This document shows, one piece after another, positions 35,264-43,955 of a stretch of 64,000 nucleotides of DNA; positions within the stretch are counted from its first letter, which is position 1, and every line of letters begins with the position of its first letter. The DNA comes from JAJTGZ01 sp964403525 (GTDB lineage Bacteria > Planctomycetota > Phycisphaerae > Phycisphaerales > UBA1924). Made by a program: the position numbers and the translations under genes. The notes beneath the pieces are model-generated. The model worked only from the letters and a program-made list of their open reading frames with translations, searched no databases and had not been told where the DNA came from. The stretch spans positions 131,138-195,137 of the forward strand of contig CAYOGE010000002.1 of the NCBI GenBank assembly GCA_964403525.1, read 5' to 3'.

Positions 35264-35310
35264 GCTGGTACTCCTTGTGTTCGAAGCCGAAGGCCTGCCC
35301 ACGCCGGGCC

Positions 35311-35331
35311 ACTATACCCCCCTGGGGGTAT
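35311..35331 (-). promoter_or_regulatory. CsoR-type operator overlapping the -10 of the copZ-csoR-copA promoter
   Basis: Eight-base arms ATACCCCC (35314-35321) and GGGGGTAT (35324-35331) form a GC-tract palindrome like known CsoR operators. On the minus strand TATAGT (35311-35316) overlaps its edge and makes a good -10, so bound repressor would block the promoter. Confidence 0.82.
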
Positions 35332-35476
35332 CTATGCGCGGGATGGGCCGCCGGTTCGCTGGCAGCCAGGAAGAACCATGGAGACCCGCCGGACCCGTCC
35401 TCGGCTCACGGGCAACAACCGCCCGCAGAACGCGGAGCAAGCCGGGAGCGCGGCACGTGCTGAGCAACCGGCCGCG

Positions 35477-36988
35477 CTACGGCGCGCCGTGTTCCGGGTG
35501 CATCGGGTGGTGAGGCGCCTGCCCACGGCTGCCGGGCTTTGCCAGTTCCCACGATCGCACCGCCGCGGCCGGCGCCCGCGGCGCGGTGCTGGCGTCGCCG
35601 GCGATCTCGTTGTGCTTGAGCGCTTCTTCCGTTGCGGGCAGCGAGAGCGTCCCCTCCGGCGGTGCATACCAGCCGGGGTCGGTGTCGTAGCTGTCGAGGC
35701 TTTCCCGCACTTTGAGGATCGTGAACATGCCACCCATCGTGATCTCGTCGTACGGACCGACACCCCCCACCATCGGGATGCTGTTCGGCGGGATCGCCAT
35801 GCCCATCTCCGTCATGCCCGCCATGCCTTCCTGGCCCATGGTCATGTAATCGGGGAGGAGCCTGCGCACCTTGCTGTCGAGCCCGCGCGCATCGACGCCG
35901 ATCATGTTCGGCACGCCGTGTCCCATCTGGTTCATCACGTGGTGGGTCATGTGGCAGTGCATCGCCCAGTCGCCGGGATTGTCGGCGACGAACTCGACCG
36001 TGCGTGTCGAGCCGACGGGCACGAGGACGGTCGTTTCAGGCCATCGCCCCGCCGGGGGGATCACGCCGCCGTCGGTCTCGGTGACGGTGAAGGAGTAACC
36101 GTGGAGGTGGATCGGGTGGTGGTCCATCGCCGAAAGGTTGCCGATGCGGACGCGGACGCGGTCACCCTTCTTGACGATCAGCGGCTGCGTGCCGGGGAAG
36201 CACTTGGCATTCATCGTCAGGGTGTTGAACTCCATCATCTCGTTCGGGTCCGGCCGGCTGGCCCCCACGTTGATGCGCCACTCGTGCAGCATGAGCACAA
36301 AGTCGCGGTCGGGGCGCGGGCCGTCGGGGTTGCGTGGGTGCACAACGATCATGCCGGTCATCCCCAGGCCCATCTGGGTCATCTCGTCGTGATGGGAGTG
36401 GTACATCAGCGTGCCGTGCTGGCGGAGCGTGAACTCGTACATGTACGTCTCGCCGGGGGCAATCGCCTTCTGCGTCAGCCCGCCCACGCCGTCCATGCCG
36501 CTCTCAAGGATGACCCCGTGCCAGTGCACGGTGGTGAGCGCTGCGAGCCTGTTTGTGACGAAGATGCGCACGCGGTCACCCTCGACCAGTTCAAGCACCG
36601 GCCCGTGCACGCTCCCGTTGTACCCCCAGCACGTCGCCTTGAGGTTCGGCGCGAACTCGTGCTCAACCTCCTCTGCCACCATGTGAAAGACCTTCCAGCC
36701 GTCGACGATCGTGTAGGGGAGGGTCCACCCGTTGGGGACCACCACGGGCGTGTAGTCCTTGCCGGGCTCGCCGGGCGGCGCGTGCGGTGCGTTGTACGCC
36801 TGCAGCGCCGACGGCGCGTGCAGCGCTCTGTGCCCCGCATTCTGCGACGACTGCAACGCCGCGGCGGATTGACGGCCAGACAGGAGCAGAGCGCCCCCCG
36901 CGAGCGCGCTGGCGCTGAGCACATCCCTGCGGGTGAGCGTCCCCTGCCGCCGCGTCGCGTGGTCGGCGCGGGTGTTCTCGGTGGTCAT
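35477..36988 (-). CDS. Multicopper oxidase, Tat-exported
   Basis: Periplasmic or outer-face copper oxidase of 503 residues, likely oxidising Cu(I) to less toxic Cu(II). The twin-arginine signal reads LTRRDVLSASALAGGALL. All four copper-binding motifs are present: VHWHG, MYHSHHD, HPIHLHG and HCHMTHHVMNQM, with the type 1 His and axial Met correctly spaced. After the last motif comes a Met-rich stretch (PDYMTMGQEGMAGMTEMGM), then a 90-residue tail ending in HHPMHPEHGAP. Its ATG overlaps the TolC-family gene stop (ATGA), with AGGAGG upstream. Last gene of the secreted copper unit. Confidence 0.95.
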   Translation of the reverse strand: MTTENTRADHATRRQGTLTRRDVLSASALAGGALLLSGRQSAAALQSSQNAGHRALHAPSALQAYNAPHAPPGEPGKDYTPVVVPNGWTLPYTIVDGWKVFHMVAEEVEHEFAPNLKATCWGYNGSVHGPVLELVEGDRVRIFVTNRLAALTTVHWHGVILESGMDGVGGLTQKAIAPGETYMYEFTLRQHGTLMYHSHHDEMTQMGLGMTGMIVVHPRNPDGPRPDRDFVLMLHEWRINVGASRPDPNEMMEFNTLTMNAKCFPGTQPLIVKKGDRVRVRIGNLSAMDHHPIHLHGYSFTVTETDGGVIPPAGRWPETTVLVPVGSTRTVEFVADNPGDWAMHCHMTHHVMNQMGHGVPNMIGVDARGLDSKVRRLLPDYMTMGQEGMAGMTEMGMAIPPNSIPMVGGVGPYDEITMGGMFTILKVRESLDSYDTDPGWYAPPEGTLSLPATEEALKHNEIAGDASTAPRAPAAAVRSWELAKPGSRGQAPHHPMHPEHGAP

Positions 36989-38412
36989 CAGTGTCCTCCT
37001 GAGCCGGAACCGCCGGCTGAACCGGTCGTTGATTCAATCGCCGTGCCCGTCGCCTCAAACGGCGTCAGACGGCCGGCCAACACGTGGTCAAGCTCCGCGC
37101 TCGCCTTCCAGAATCCGTGGAGCGACGCGACGTACGCCGCGCCCGTTTCGATCTGGTCTCGCCGCGATTGCAGCAACTGGAACGGCGACACCTGCATCGC
37201 GTTGTACTGCAGCTGCGTCTCATCAACAAGGCGCTGGCGGAGCGGGAGGATTACCCGCTGGTAGTAGCGGGCGCGTGCGTGTGCCGCCCCCACAGCCGCG
37301 TGCGCTGCACGCACCCGCGCGCGAACCTCAACGGCCCGTGCGAACGTCCGCTCCACCGCTTGCCGGTAGCGGGCCTCTGCATCGCTCAGCGCGGCCTGGC
37401 CCTGGTCAAAGAGCGGGATGGGCACAGACAGCGATGGCCCCACCGACCACGAGCCATCGACGTCCTTCTCCGCCGATGCGCCGACTTCCGTCCCCTCAAG
37501 CCATGACCACGGACGGGCGATCCCCGCCGAGCGCGCAGCGACCTCGACCTCGCGCTGCAGCAGAGCCAGATCAAGGCTCGCGGCGATCGCCCTGCCTTCC
37601 ATTCCCTCCAGCGGGGCGACACTGTCCGGCAATTGGGGGAGCCGCCCCGCCGCCCGCCACCCTGTCTGCTCACCCCAGAGCCCCATGAGCGCGTTGAGGC
37701 GCTCTCTCGCCATCGCAGCGATCGACTCCGCGGCCGCGAGGTCCACCTTCGCCTGCTCAAAGAGCGCACGCTCGTTCAGAAGGTCGAGCTCGCGGAAGTT
37801 ACCGGCGGCACGCAAGCGCTTGGCGAGTTCGAAGGCTGCCTCTGTCGCCTCGAGCACCGTGGCACGCATCTCACGGGCCTGTTCAGCCGCCTGATACCCG
37901 TAGAACGCTGTACGCGCTTCGAACGCGGCGTCGATCACCGCCGCCGTCACACGCACCTTGGCCGCCTCGAACGCGGCCTCCGCCCGGCGCTGCCGCAGCG
38001 GCATCGACAGCAGGCTCACAAAGTCCTGCGCGACGTCGAGCACGACCGCTTGCCCGCCACCCCCCGAGGCAAACCGGACCTCGCCGCTGAAGACCGGGTT
38101 GCGCAGCAGACCCGCCTGTACAACGTCGGCCTGAGCGAGGTTGAGCTCCTCGTACACCGCCTGCAACCCGTGGTTGTTCAGGAGCGCCACCTGCACCGCG
38201 CCGTCGGCCGTAAGCTCGGATGCGAGCAGGTCCGCGACGGCCGCTGCGGCCGCAGCGTCCTCCTTTGAGCCGTTGTTCCAGTGCGGGCGCACGCCGCTGC
38301 GCTCGTAAACAGACTCGCCGACCTGGTCGAAGCCTTTGCCCGGCTGGATGGATGCACACCCGGAAAGCACGGTGAACCCCAGCGTCGCGCTCGTGAGCAT
38401 TCGCTTGTTCAT
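36988..38412 (-). CDS. TolC-family outer-membrane efflux lipoprotein
   Basis: Outer-membrane channel of the TolC/CusC type, 474 residues. A lipoprotein signal (TSATLGFTVLSGCAS) precedes the two repeats of long coiled coils: NNHGLQAVYEELNLAQADVVQAGLL starts the first (split here), and the second carries IARPWSWLEG and VPIPLFDQGQ, which is the usual start of a beta-strand. It should dock to an inner-membrane pump through an adaptor, but no CusA- or CusB-like gene is in the window. Instead it is translationally coupled on both sides (ATGA overlaps) to the metal-binding lipoprotein and the multicopper oxidase. GGAGG ribosome site. Confidence 0.93.
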   Translation of the reverse strand: MNKRMLTSATLGFTVLSGCASIQPGKGFDQVGESVYERSGVRPHWNNGSKEDAAAAAAVADLLASELTADGAVQVALLNNHGLQAVYEELNLAQADVVQAGLLRNPVFSGEVRFASGGGGQAVVLDVAQDFVSLLSMPLRQRRAEAAFEAAKVRVTAAVIDAAFEARTAFYGYQAAEQAREMRATVLEATEAAFELAKRLRAAGNFRELDLLNERALFEQAKVDLAAAESIAAMARERLNALMGLWGEQTGWRAAGRLPQLPDSVAPLEGMEGRAIAASLDLALLQREVEVAARSAGIARPWSWLEGTEVGASAEKDVDGSWSVGPSLSVPIPLFDQGQAALSDAEARYRQAVERTFARAVEVRARVRAAHAAVGAAHARARYYQRVILPLRQRLVDETQLQYNAMQVSPFQLLQSRRDQIETGAAYVASLHGFWKASAELDHVLAGRLTPFEATGTAIESTTGSAGGSGSGGH

Positions 38413-38891
38413 TGAGAACCTCCAGCCGCCTTCGCGGGCACGAGCTTCATGTTGCACTTGGGACACCGCTGATCGGGCTTGTCGCTGGTCACTTCCGGGT
38501 GCATCGGGCACGTGAACAACACAGCCGGCACCGCCGCGGGCGCTGCGCCGCCTGCCCCATGGCCCGCGTGCTGCGCTGGCGATGCCTGCGGCATGGGAGG
38601 GGCTTCTTCGGTCGCCGTGACATCAAGGGTGTGGGACGCGGCCACCGGATGGGCCTCCTGCGCGCCGGCGTTTGCCGGATGGTCCTGCGGAAACGGCGGC
38701 GGTGCGTAGGGCGCTGAACAGCCCCACACTGAAAGCATGGCCGCGGAGAGGGTCAGTGCTGTCACGTAGATCCTGCGACGGCGTTGAGGTGCAGCGCCGA
38801 CACGCGCGACAACGCGGGTGCGCCCTGTCGGCTCGAGCGCGATGCTCGCTGCGGGGCGTGCAATGGATGCGGTCGTAGAGATTGGTGTCAC
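38409..38891 (-). CDS. Heavy-metal-binding-domain lipoprotein
   Basis: Lipoprotein of 160 residues. Basic residues (RRRR) precede a hydrophobic stretch and the lipobox LSVWGC. The mature part starts Pro/His-rich and ends with a heavy-metal-binding domain FTCPMHPEVTSDKPDQRCP continued by KCNMKLVPA, the same module that precedes CusB-type adaptors and some CopA proteins. It probably binds Cu(I) in the periplasm and could present it to the TolC channel or the oxidase. The start is uncertain: GTG at 38891 has GGAGA eight bases away, whereas the open frame extends to a TTG at 38960. Stop overlaps the TolC-family ATG. Confidence 0.75.
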   Translation of the reverse strand: MTPISTTASIARPAASIALEPTGRTRVVARVGAAPQRRRRIYVTALTLSAAMLSVWGCSAPYAPPPFPQDHPANAGAQEAHPVAASHTLDVTATEEAPPMPQASPAQHAGHGAGGAAPAAVPAVLFTCPMHPEVTSDKPDQRCPKCNMKLVPAKAAGGSQ

Positions 38892-38975
38892 GGCTTGCTC
38901 TCCGGGAAGGCTCGGCAACACCCCGCCGTGAGCGTCAGCCCGCGGGGGGACATGGGTCAACGATCGAGCTGCAGA

Positions 38976-39764
38976 CTATTTGTGCTCGTGCCCGGAGTGC
39001 TCGCCACTCTCCTTGTGCTCAGGGGGCTTGGCGGCCCCGGCGCCCGCCTTGCGAGCGGCGTCGACCGCGGCGATCATCTTGGCCGGCTCTTTGCGTGCAT
39101 CGACGTCGCAGCCTGCGCAGCAGAGCTTCACCAGCCGTCCCGCGAGAACAATGTCGAACGACTTGCCCATGTCACCGCCGAGCTTTTCACCGCTGGCGGG
39201 GCAGGTGTCGAGCGAGGCCGGGTAGTCCTTGCCCTGCGCGGCGATCACGGCCTTGTCCAACTCCGCGATGTACTTCGCGGCATCCTTGCTCAGCGCGACC
39301 TTCTCAGACTCGTCGGCGAGGCGGACGAGCCGGTTGCCGCTCACCACGTCAACGGGCTTTGCGGGCAGCGCCATGCCGCTGACCACCGAGGTCTTCAGCG
39401 GATAGATCGGCAACTGATCGGCGATGATCTTCTCGTCGAGCTTCTTCAGGCTCGCCGCGAGGTCTTTCTCAAACTTCGGCGGGCAACCGGGGCAGCAGAA
39501 GCGGACCTCTCGGCCGTCGTAGACCTTGATGACCGGGTCGCCCATCGCACCGAGCTTCTTGCCGAGCACGGCGCACGTATCGAATGGGTAGAGGTTGGCC
39601 AGGCGCGTCATCGGTGCGGTGTCACCTTTCGCCGGAGCGTGGGGGGGCGGGGCATGCGGGGCCGCCGCCGGGGCCGAAGGGTGATGCTCCTGCGCAGTCA
39701 CAACCGAGGTAATGGAGGCGACCGCGAGGGCGGCGAACAAGGACGACAGGCGGAACGTGGTCAT
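38976..39764 (-). CDS. Secreted protein with two YHS-like metal-binding repeats
   Basis: Exported protein of 262 residues, family not firmly named. A signal peptide ends near VVTAQ, followed by a His/Pro-rich segment. Two similar repeats of about 100 residues follow. Each begins DTC..(L/S)G.KLG and contains a GR.V..CC.GC motif (GREVRFCCPGC and GRLVKLCCAGC), as in YHS/TRASH-type metal domains. The C-terminus is HEHK-rich (GEHSGHEHK). A periplasmic copper-binding role is likely from motifs and context. ATG with AGGAG eight bases upstream. Lies between the Cys-rich first gene and the lipoprotein gene in the copper unit. Confidence 0.78.
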   Translation of the reverse strand: MTTFRLSSLFAALAVASITSVVTAQEHHPSAPAAAPHAPPPHAPAKGDTAPMTRLANLYPFDTCAVLGKKLGAMGDPVIKVYDGREVRFCCPGCPPKFEKDLAASLKKLDEKIIADQLPIYPLKTSVVSGMALPAKPVDVVSGNRLVRLADESEKVALSKDAAKYIAELDKAVIAAQGKDYPASLDTCPASGEKLGGDMGKSFDIVLAGRLVKLCCAGCDVDARKEPAKMIAAVDAARKAGAGAAKPPEHKESGEHSGHEHK

Positions 39765-39892
39765 TTGCGAAACTCCTGGGTGAAAGGGAAAACAGTCAAT
39801 CGCGGCCCCGGTGGGCCGACAATGGGACAGAGTCGTCTGGACGAACAGCGTTGATGAATTGACGTGGAGACCGGCGTACGCAGCGCCGCCTG

Positions 39893-40303
39893 CTACACGA
39901 TGAGCGCGCAATGCTGGCGCAGAAGCGAGAGCGTTGGCCGCTGCACCGTGTGACCAAGCTCGCACCGCCACGAAAAAGCCACGGCGAGCGGCTCAATCGC
40001 GCGCACCGAAGGAGGCGCGAGCGCAACGGGTGCATCGGCAAGGTCAACCGGCACCGGGTGAAGGTCGCCCGCGGCCAACACCACCGGGGGTGAGCATTCG
40101 CAAGACTTGCTTCTTCCGTGGTGGCTCTTTTCCTGGCTCTTGCCCGGGCCATCCGCAGCATCACCGCGGTGGCAGCATTGGTGGCCTGCAACCGCCTGTG
40201 CGCCAGATGCAGTCCGCGGCCCACCACAGAGACAGACCGGCACATACGCCGTCATCATGAAGGCAAGCAGCAGGCACAGCGCTCTGGAAAGCCAGTTTGC
40301 CAC
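39893..40303 (-). CDS. Small exported Cys/His-rich protein of unknown family
   Basis: Unrecognised, 136 residues. The N-terminus is a signal peptide (WLSRALCLLLAFMMTAYVPVC). The next 50 residues hold a cluster of Cys and His (CLCGG, HQCCHRG, SHHGRSKSCECS), then a hydrophobic C-terminal half with another Cys-His pair. It opens the copper unit 128 bases before the YHS-like gene. The GTG start has TAGCCT eight bases upstream and no ribosome site. Periplasmic copper binding is an inference from composition and position only. The longer open frame begins with a TTG at 40342. Confidence 0.55.
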   Translation of the reverse strand: MANWLSRALCLLLAFMMTAYVPVCLCGGPRTASGAQAVAGHQCCHRGDAADGPGKSQEKSHHGRSKSCECSPPVVLAAGDLHPVPVDLADAPVALAPPSVRAIEPLAVAFSWRCELGHTVQRPTLSLLRQHCALIV

Positions 40304-40311
40304 AGCAGGCA

Positions 40312-40317
40312 AGGCTA
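40312..40317 (-). promoter_or_regulatory. Possible -10 element (TAGCCT) of the secreted copper unit
   Basis: Eight bases before the GTG at 40303 on the minus strand. No CsoR-like palindrome is visible here, so this unit may not share the copZ-csoR-copA control. Confidence 0.4.
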
Positions 40318-40448
40318 CGCCCCCCGCACCGTGCAGGTTCAAACCGGCAGTTTACCCGAGGGCTGCAGCCGTCCGTCAAGTGGTGCGCCCAAGGGGTTTT
40401 TCTCGCTACCGCCGCCCCGCCAAGGGGCATGCGACACGCCGCAGCCGC

Positions 40449-40477
40449 TTGCCCATCCCCACCCTTACGCCTACCCT
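40449..40477 (+). promoter_or_regulatory. Sigma70-type promoter of rpsO
   Basis: TTGCCC and TACCCT are separated by exactly 17 bases. The leader would be about 100 bases and could carry S15 autoregulation, though no conserved pseudoknot could be confirmed by eye. Confidence 0.5.
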
Positions 40478-40582
40478 TGACCGTCTGCGAAATCCCCTGC
40501 TGGCCCGTCCTCTGGCAGGGAAATTCCTCACTCACACCCACTGGACGGTCCCTGCAAAGGGAAATCAAGGATACCGAGCCCC

Positions 40583-40852
40583 ATGCCCTCATCCGCCGAG
40601 CACAAGACCAAGTTGATCAAGACCCACCAGATTAATCCGACCGACACCGGCTCAGCGCCGGTTCAGATCGCGCTCCTCACCGAGCGGATCAACGACCTCG
40701 CCGAGCACCTCAAGCAGGCCAAGAAGGACTTCCACAGCCGCCGCGGGCTGGTCCTCATGGCGGCCCGCCGCAACCGGCTGCTGAAGTACCTGGCCGCGAA
40801 CGACCGGCCGGCCTATCTCGCGTTGATCGCGAAGCTCGGCCTCCGCAAGTAA
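40583..40852 (+). CDS. rpsO: 30S ribosomal protein S15
   Basis: S15 binds 16S rRNA helices 20-22 early in 30S assembly. Standard length, 89 residues. The family blocks are intact: DTGSAPVQIALLTERINDL, HLKQAKKDFHSRRGLVLMA and RRNRLLKYLA. AAGGA lies 11 bases upstream of the ATG. It precedes pnp, the classical bacterial arrangement, with a strong hairpin between them that probably limits read-through. Confidence 0.98.
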   Translation: MPSSAEHKTKLIKTHQINPTDTGSAPVQIALLTERINDLAEHLKQAKKDFHSRRGLVLMAARRNRLLKYLAANDRPAYLALIAKLGLRK

Positions 40853-40864
40853 GAGCCAAAACCC

Positions 40865-40901
40865 CACGCCCGCGAGTTGACGCTCGCGGGCGTGCTTGTT
40901 T
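40865..40901 (+). terminator. Terminator or attenuator between rpsO and pnp
   Basis: Perfect 12-base stem (CACGCCCGCGAG with CTCGCGGGCGTG) and a 6-base loop, followed by CTTGTTT. The remaining 260 bases before pnp must hold its own promoter or processed leader; I could not identify one with confidence. Confidence 0.8.
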
Positions 40902-41160
40902 AGACGTGTTTGACAGAATCCCCGGGCCCGATCTTTTTTCCTCTTTTCGTTTTCCCTCTCCTTCGTCTGTCGCAGCAAACCAGCACTTTCGCGCCGCCCG
41001 CCACTCACCGGTGGAACCAAGCGTCGCCGACCTGCTGCTTTGCTGCCCACGGCGGCTGAAGTTGGGGCGGCGGGGGGCAGGGAATAGAAGGGGCCCCCAC
41101 GCAGCGCAGCACGCCGCCAGCGCGCGCGGAGCATCCAGCGGCGATTGAAGGACATACCCA

Positions 41161-43356
41161 ATGGGTCACGTTGTTGTTTCACGCACCATCGCGGGGCGCA
41201 CGCTCACGATGGAGACGGGCAAGGTCGCCAAGCTCTGCAACGGCGCGGTCATCGCCACCTACGGCGGCACGACCGTCATCGCCACCGTCACCCGCGGCAA
41301 GCCGCGCTTTGAGAACCCCGACTTCCTCGGGCTCACCGTCGACTACCGCGAGAAGCTCACCGCCGCGGGCAAGTTCCCCGGCGGCTTCAAGAAGCGCGAA
41401 GGCCCGCCCTCGGAGAAGGAAATCCTCACCATGCGGATGATCGACCGGCCCTGCCGGCCGCTCTTCCCAGACGGCTACTACGACGAGCTGAACCTCCAGG
41501 TCTTCGTCATGAGCCACGACGGTGAGAACGACTCAGACGTCCTCGCCGGCACCGCGGCCTCCGCGGCGCTCGCGATCAGCAACGTGCCCTTCGAGGGACC
41601 GATCGCCACCGTCCGCGTCGCACGCGTCCACACCGACAACGGGCCCGTCTTCGTCTGCAACCCCACCAACTCGCAGATGGAGTTCTCCGACCTTGACCTG
41701 GTCCTGTGCGGGCACAAGGACGGCCTGAACATGATCGAAGTCGGCGCGGCCGAGCTGCCCGAGAAGGCGATCATCGACGCCATCGCGTTCGGCCAGGACC
41801 ACATCAACCAGACCCTTGAGCTCATCAACGAGCTGGTCGCCAAGGCGGGCGTGCCCAAGGTCGTCGGCGACCTCTACACGCCCCCCGCCGACATCACCGA
41901 GATCGTCAAGAACGCCGCCGAGGCGAAGATGGTCGAGGCCCGAAAGATCAAGGGCAAGCAGGACCGCAACGCCGCGGTCGACAAGCTGCGCGAGGAGGTG
42001 CTCAGCGCCCACTTCCCGATCAAGACCACCGGCAACCAGGAAGAGTTCGCCGCCAGCACCAAGCGCCGCTGGTTCGCCAAGGACGCCTTCAAGCGCCTTG
42101 AGGAGAAGATCACCCGCCGCCTGATCGCCGAGAGCGGCATCCGCGCCGACGGGCGCACGGCCATGCAGATCCGCCCGATCACCGGCGAGGTCGGCATCTT
42201 CCAGCGCACCCACGGCTCGGCGCTGTTCCAGCGCGGCGAGACGCAGAGCCTCATCTCCGTCGCCCTGGGCACGGGCAAGGACGAGCAGATCGTCGACGGC
42301 CTGCTCCCCGAGTACAGCAAGAAGTTCATGCTGCACTACAACTTCCCACCCTTCTGCACGGGCGAGGTGAAGCGCATCACCGGCCCCGGCCGGCGCGAGC
42401 TCGGGCACGGCGCGCTCGCCGAGCGCAGCCTGCTGGCGATCCTCCCCAGCGCTGAAGAGTTCCCCTACACGATCCGCGTCGTCAGCGACATCACCGAGAG
42501 CAACGGCTCATCGTCGATGGCGTCGGTCTGCGGCGGGTGCCTGGCGCTCATGGACGCCGGCGTGCCCATCAAGGCGACCTGCGCCGGCATCAGCGTCGGA
42601 CGCTTCACCGACGACGACGGCAACCGCGAGGTCTTCGTCACCGACATCATCGGTGAAGAGGACTTCTTCGGCGACATGGACTTCAAGGTCTCCGGCACCC
42701 GCGAGGGCATCACTGGAATCCAGCTCGACCTCAAGGCCCGCGGGCTCGTCATCGAGCAGATCGTCCGCATCCTCGACCAGGCCAAGACCGGCCGGCTCGA
42801 GATCATCGAGACGATGGAGAAGATCATCGCCAAGCCCCGCGCAGAGATCAGCCCCCTCGCCCCGCGCCTGGTGACCATCATGATCAACCCCGAGAAGATC
42901 GGCAAGCTGATCGGCCCCGGCGGCAAGATGATCCGCGGCCTCCAGGAGAAGTACGGCGTCGGCATCGACGTCGAGGACGACGGCTCCGTCACCATCTCCG
43001 CACCCGACGGGAACACGATCGCCATGGCCCGCGCCGAGATCGAAGCCCTCTGCGAGGAGATCAAGGTCGGCACCGTCTTCACCGGCAAGGTCGTGTCGAT
43101 GAAGGACTTCGGCGCCTTCGTCGAACTCGCCCCCGGCACCGACGGCATGTGCCACATCTCCGAGCTCGCCGACGGCTTCGTCAAGAGCGTCGGTGACGTG
43201 GTCAAGATCGGCGACATGATCAAGGTCAAGGTGATCATGGTCGACGAGCAGGGCCGCATCAAGCTCAGCCGCAAGGCCGCGCTCCGCGACGAGCAGGCCG
43301 CGGCCCCGCAGCAGCCGCAGGCCCCGCTCCCCGCGGGCGCTGGCCGCACCGACTGA
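41161..43356 (+). CDS. pnp: Polyribonucleotide nucleotidyltransferase
   Basis: Trimeric 3-to-5 phosphorolytic exoribonuclease of 731 residues, a core of RNA turnover. First RNase PH domain from residue 10 (GRTLTMETGKVAKLCNGAV), helical domain, second PH domain with the catalytic core (SDITESNGSSSMASVCGGCL), then KH (KIGKLIGPGGKMIRGLQEKYG split) and S1 (VVSMKDFGAFVELAPGTDGM) RNA-binding domains and a short Ala/Gln/Pro tail. GAAGGA lies upstream of the ATG. In enterobacteria the leader is cut by RNase III and autoregulated; whether that holds here is unknown. A terminator follows. Confidence 0.98.
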   Translation: MGHVVVSRTIAGRTLTMETGKVAKLCNGAVIATYGGTTVIATVTRGKPRFENPDFLGLTVDYREKLTAAGKFPGGFKKREGPPSEKEILTMRMIDRPCRPLFPDGYYDELNLQVFVMSHDGENDSDVLAGTAASAALAISNVPFEGPIATVRVARVHTDNGPVFVCNPTNSQMEFSDLDLVLCGHKDGLNMIEVGAAELPEKAIIDAIAFGQDHINQTLELINELVAKAGVPKVVGDLYTPPADITEIVKNAAEAKMVEARKIKGKQDRNAAVDKLREEVLSAHFPIKTTGNQEEFAASTKRRWFAKDAFKRLEEKITRRLIAESGIRADGRTAMQIRPITGEVGIFQRTHGSALFQRGETQSLISVALGTGKDEQIVDGLLPEYSKKFMLHYNFPPFCTGEVKRITGPGRRELGHGALAERSLLAILPSAEEFPYTIRVVSDITESNGSSSMASVCGGCLALMDAGVPIKATCAGISVGRFTDDDGNREVFVTDIIGEEDFFGDMDFKVSGTREGITGIQLDLKARGLVIEQIVRILDQAKTGRLEIIETMEKIIAKPRAEISPLAPRLVTIMINPEKIGKLIGPGGKMIRGLQEKYGVGIDVEDDGSVTISAPDGNTIAMARAEIEALCEEIKVGTVFTGKVVSMKDFGAFVELAPGTDGMCHISELADGFVKSVGDVVKIGDMIKVKVIMVDEQGRIKLSRKAALRDEQAAAPQQPQAPLPAGAGRTD

Positions 43357-43385
43357 TCCGGCGTCGGTCAACACGTGTTACTCAG

Positions 43386-43413
43386 CGGCCCGCCAGAACC
43401 GGCGGGCCGTTTT
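43386..43413 (+). terminator. Rho-independent terminator of pnp
   Basis: Nine-base stem CGGCCCGCC with GGCGGGCCG around AGAACC, followed by TTTTC. The next 220 bases up to the cold-shock gene show no ORF and may form its leader. Confidence 0.85.
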
Positions 43414-43637
43414 CATTTCGGCGCTCGTCGAACTCTTGCGGACTCGCAAAAGAGAGCGCTTTCATTCCGCGGCGAGTTTCGTTCCCTCCGGCGGTTGAGA
43501 TTCGCCGCGAAGGCTGTATGCTCATTGCGCCGGTGGGCCACGACACCCGCGCGGCCTGGTGTGTGTTCGCGACCAGTACCTCGACGGCCACCTCTGAGCG
43601 ACACGCTTGAGGCGCCGCGGGACAGGAACAAGCCACA

Positions 43638-43919
43638 ATGAGCGAACCAGCGGGCAACATCGTTGATGCAGAAGGCACTGTCAAGTGGTTCGATCCCAAG
43701 AAGGGATTCGGCTTCATCATCGGGCCGCAGAAGCAGGACATCTTCGTGCACTACGCGGTCATCGACGGCGAGGGGTTCCGCGTGCTCAAAGACGGCGCGG
43801 TCGTCCGGTACGACGCGCACGAGACCGAGAAGGGGTGGCACGCGACCAGGGTGCAACGCTCGGCCGAAGACGCCAGCGACGGCGAACGGCGGGGGCGGGC
43901 CCGGACTCCGCGGCGCTAG
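43638..43919 (+). CDS. Cold-shock domain protein
   Basis: Single cold-shock domain of 93 residues that should bind single-stranded RNA or DNA. The RNP1-like KGFGFI and RNP2-like DIFVHY are present after GTVKWFDPK. Unlike a canonical CspA of 70 residues, it has a short N-terminal extension and a basic C-terminus of about 20 residues (RRGRARTPRR), which may increase RNA affinity. AGGAA upstream of the ATG. Monocistronic, convergent with the secreted-protein gene of the sigma operon. Confidence 0.93.
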   Translation: MSEPAGNIVDAEGTVKWFDPKKGFGFIIGPQKQDIFVHYAVIDGEGFRVLKDGAVVRYDAHETEKGWHATRVQRSAEDASDGERRGRARTPRR

Positions 43920-43955
43920 ATAGACGTGCGCATCCGGGCTCGGTGGTGTTCGCGG

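Noticed and set aside
34976..37264. A 762-codon plus-strand frame through the copper island
   Set aside because: Runs across four clearly real minus-strand genes and the CsoR operator; shadow frame.
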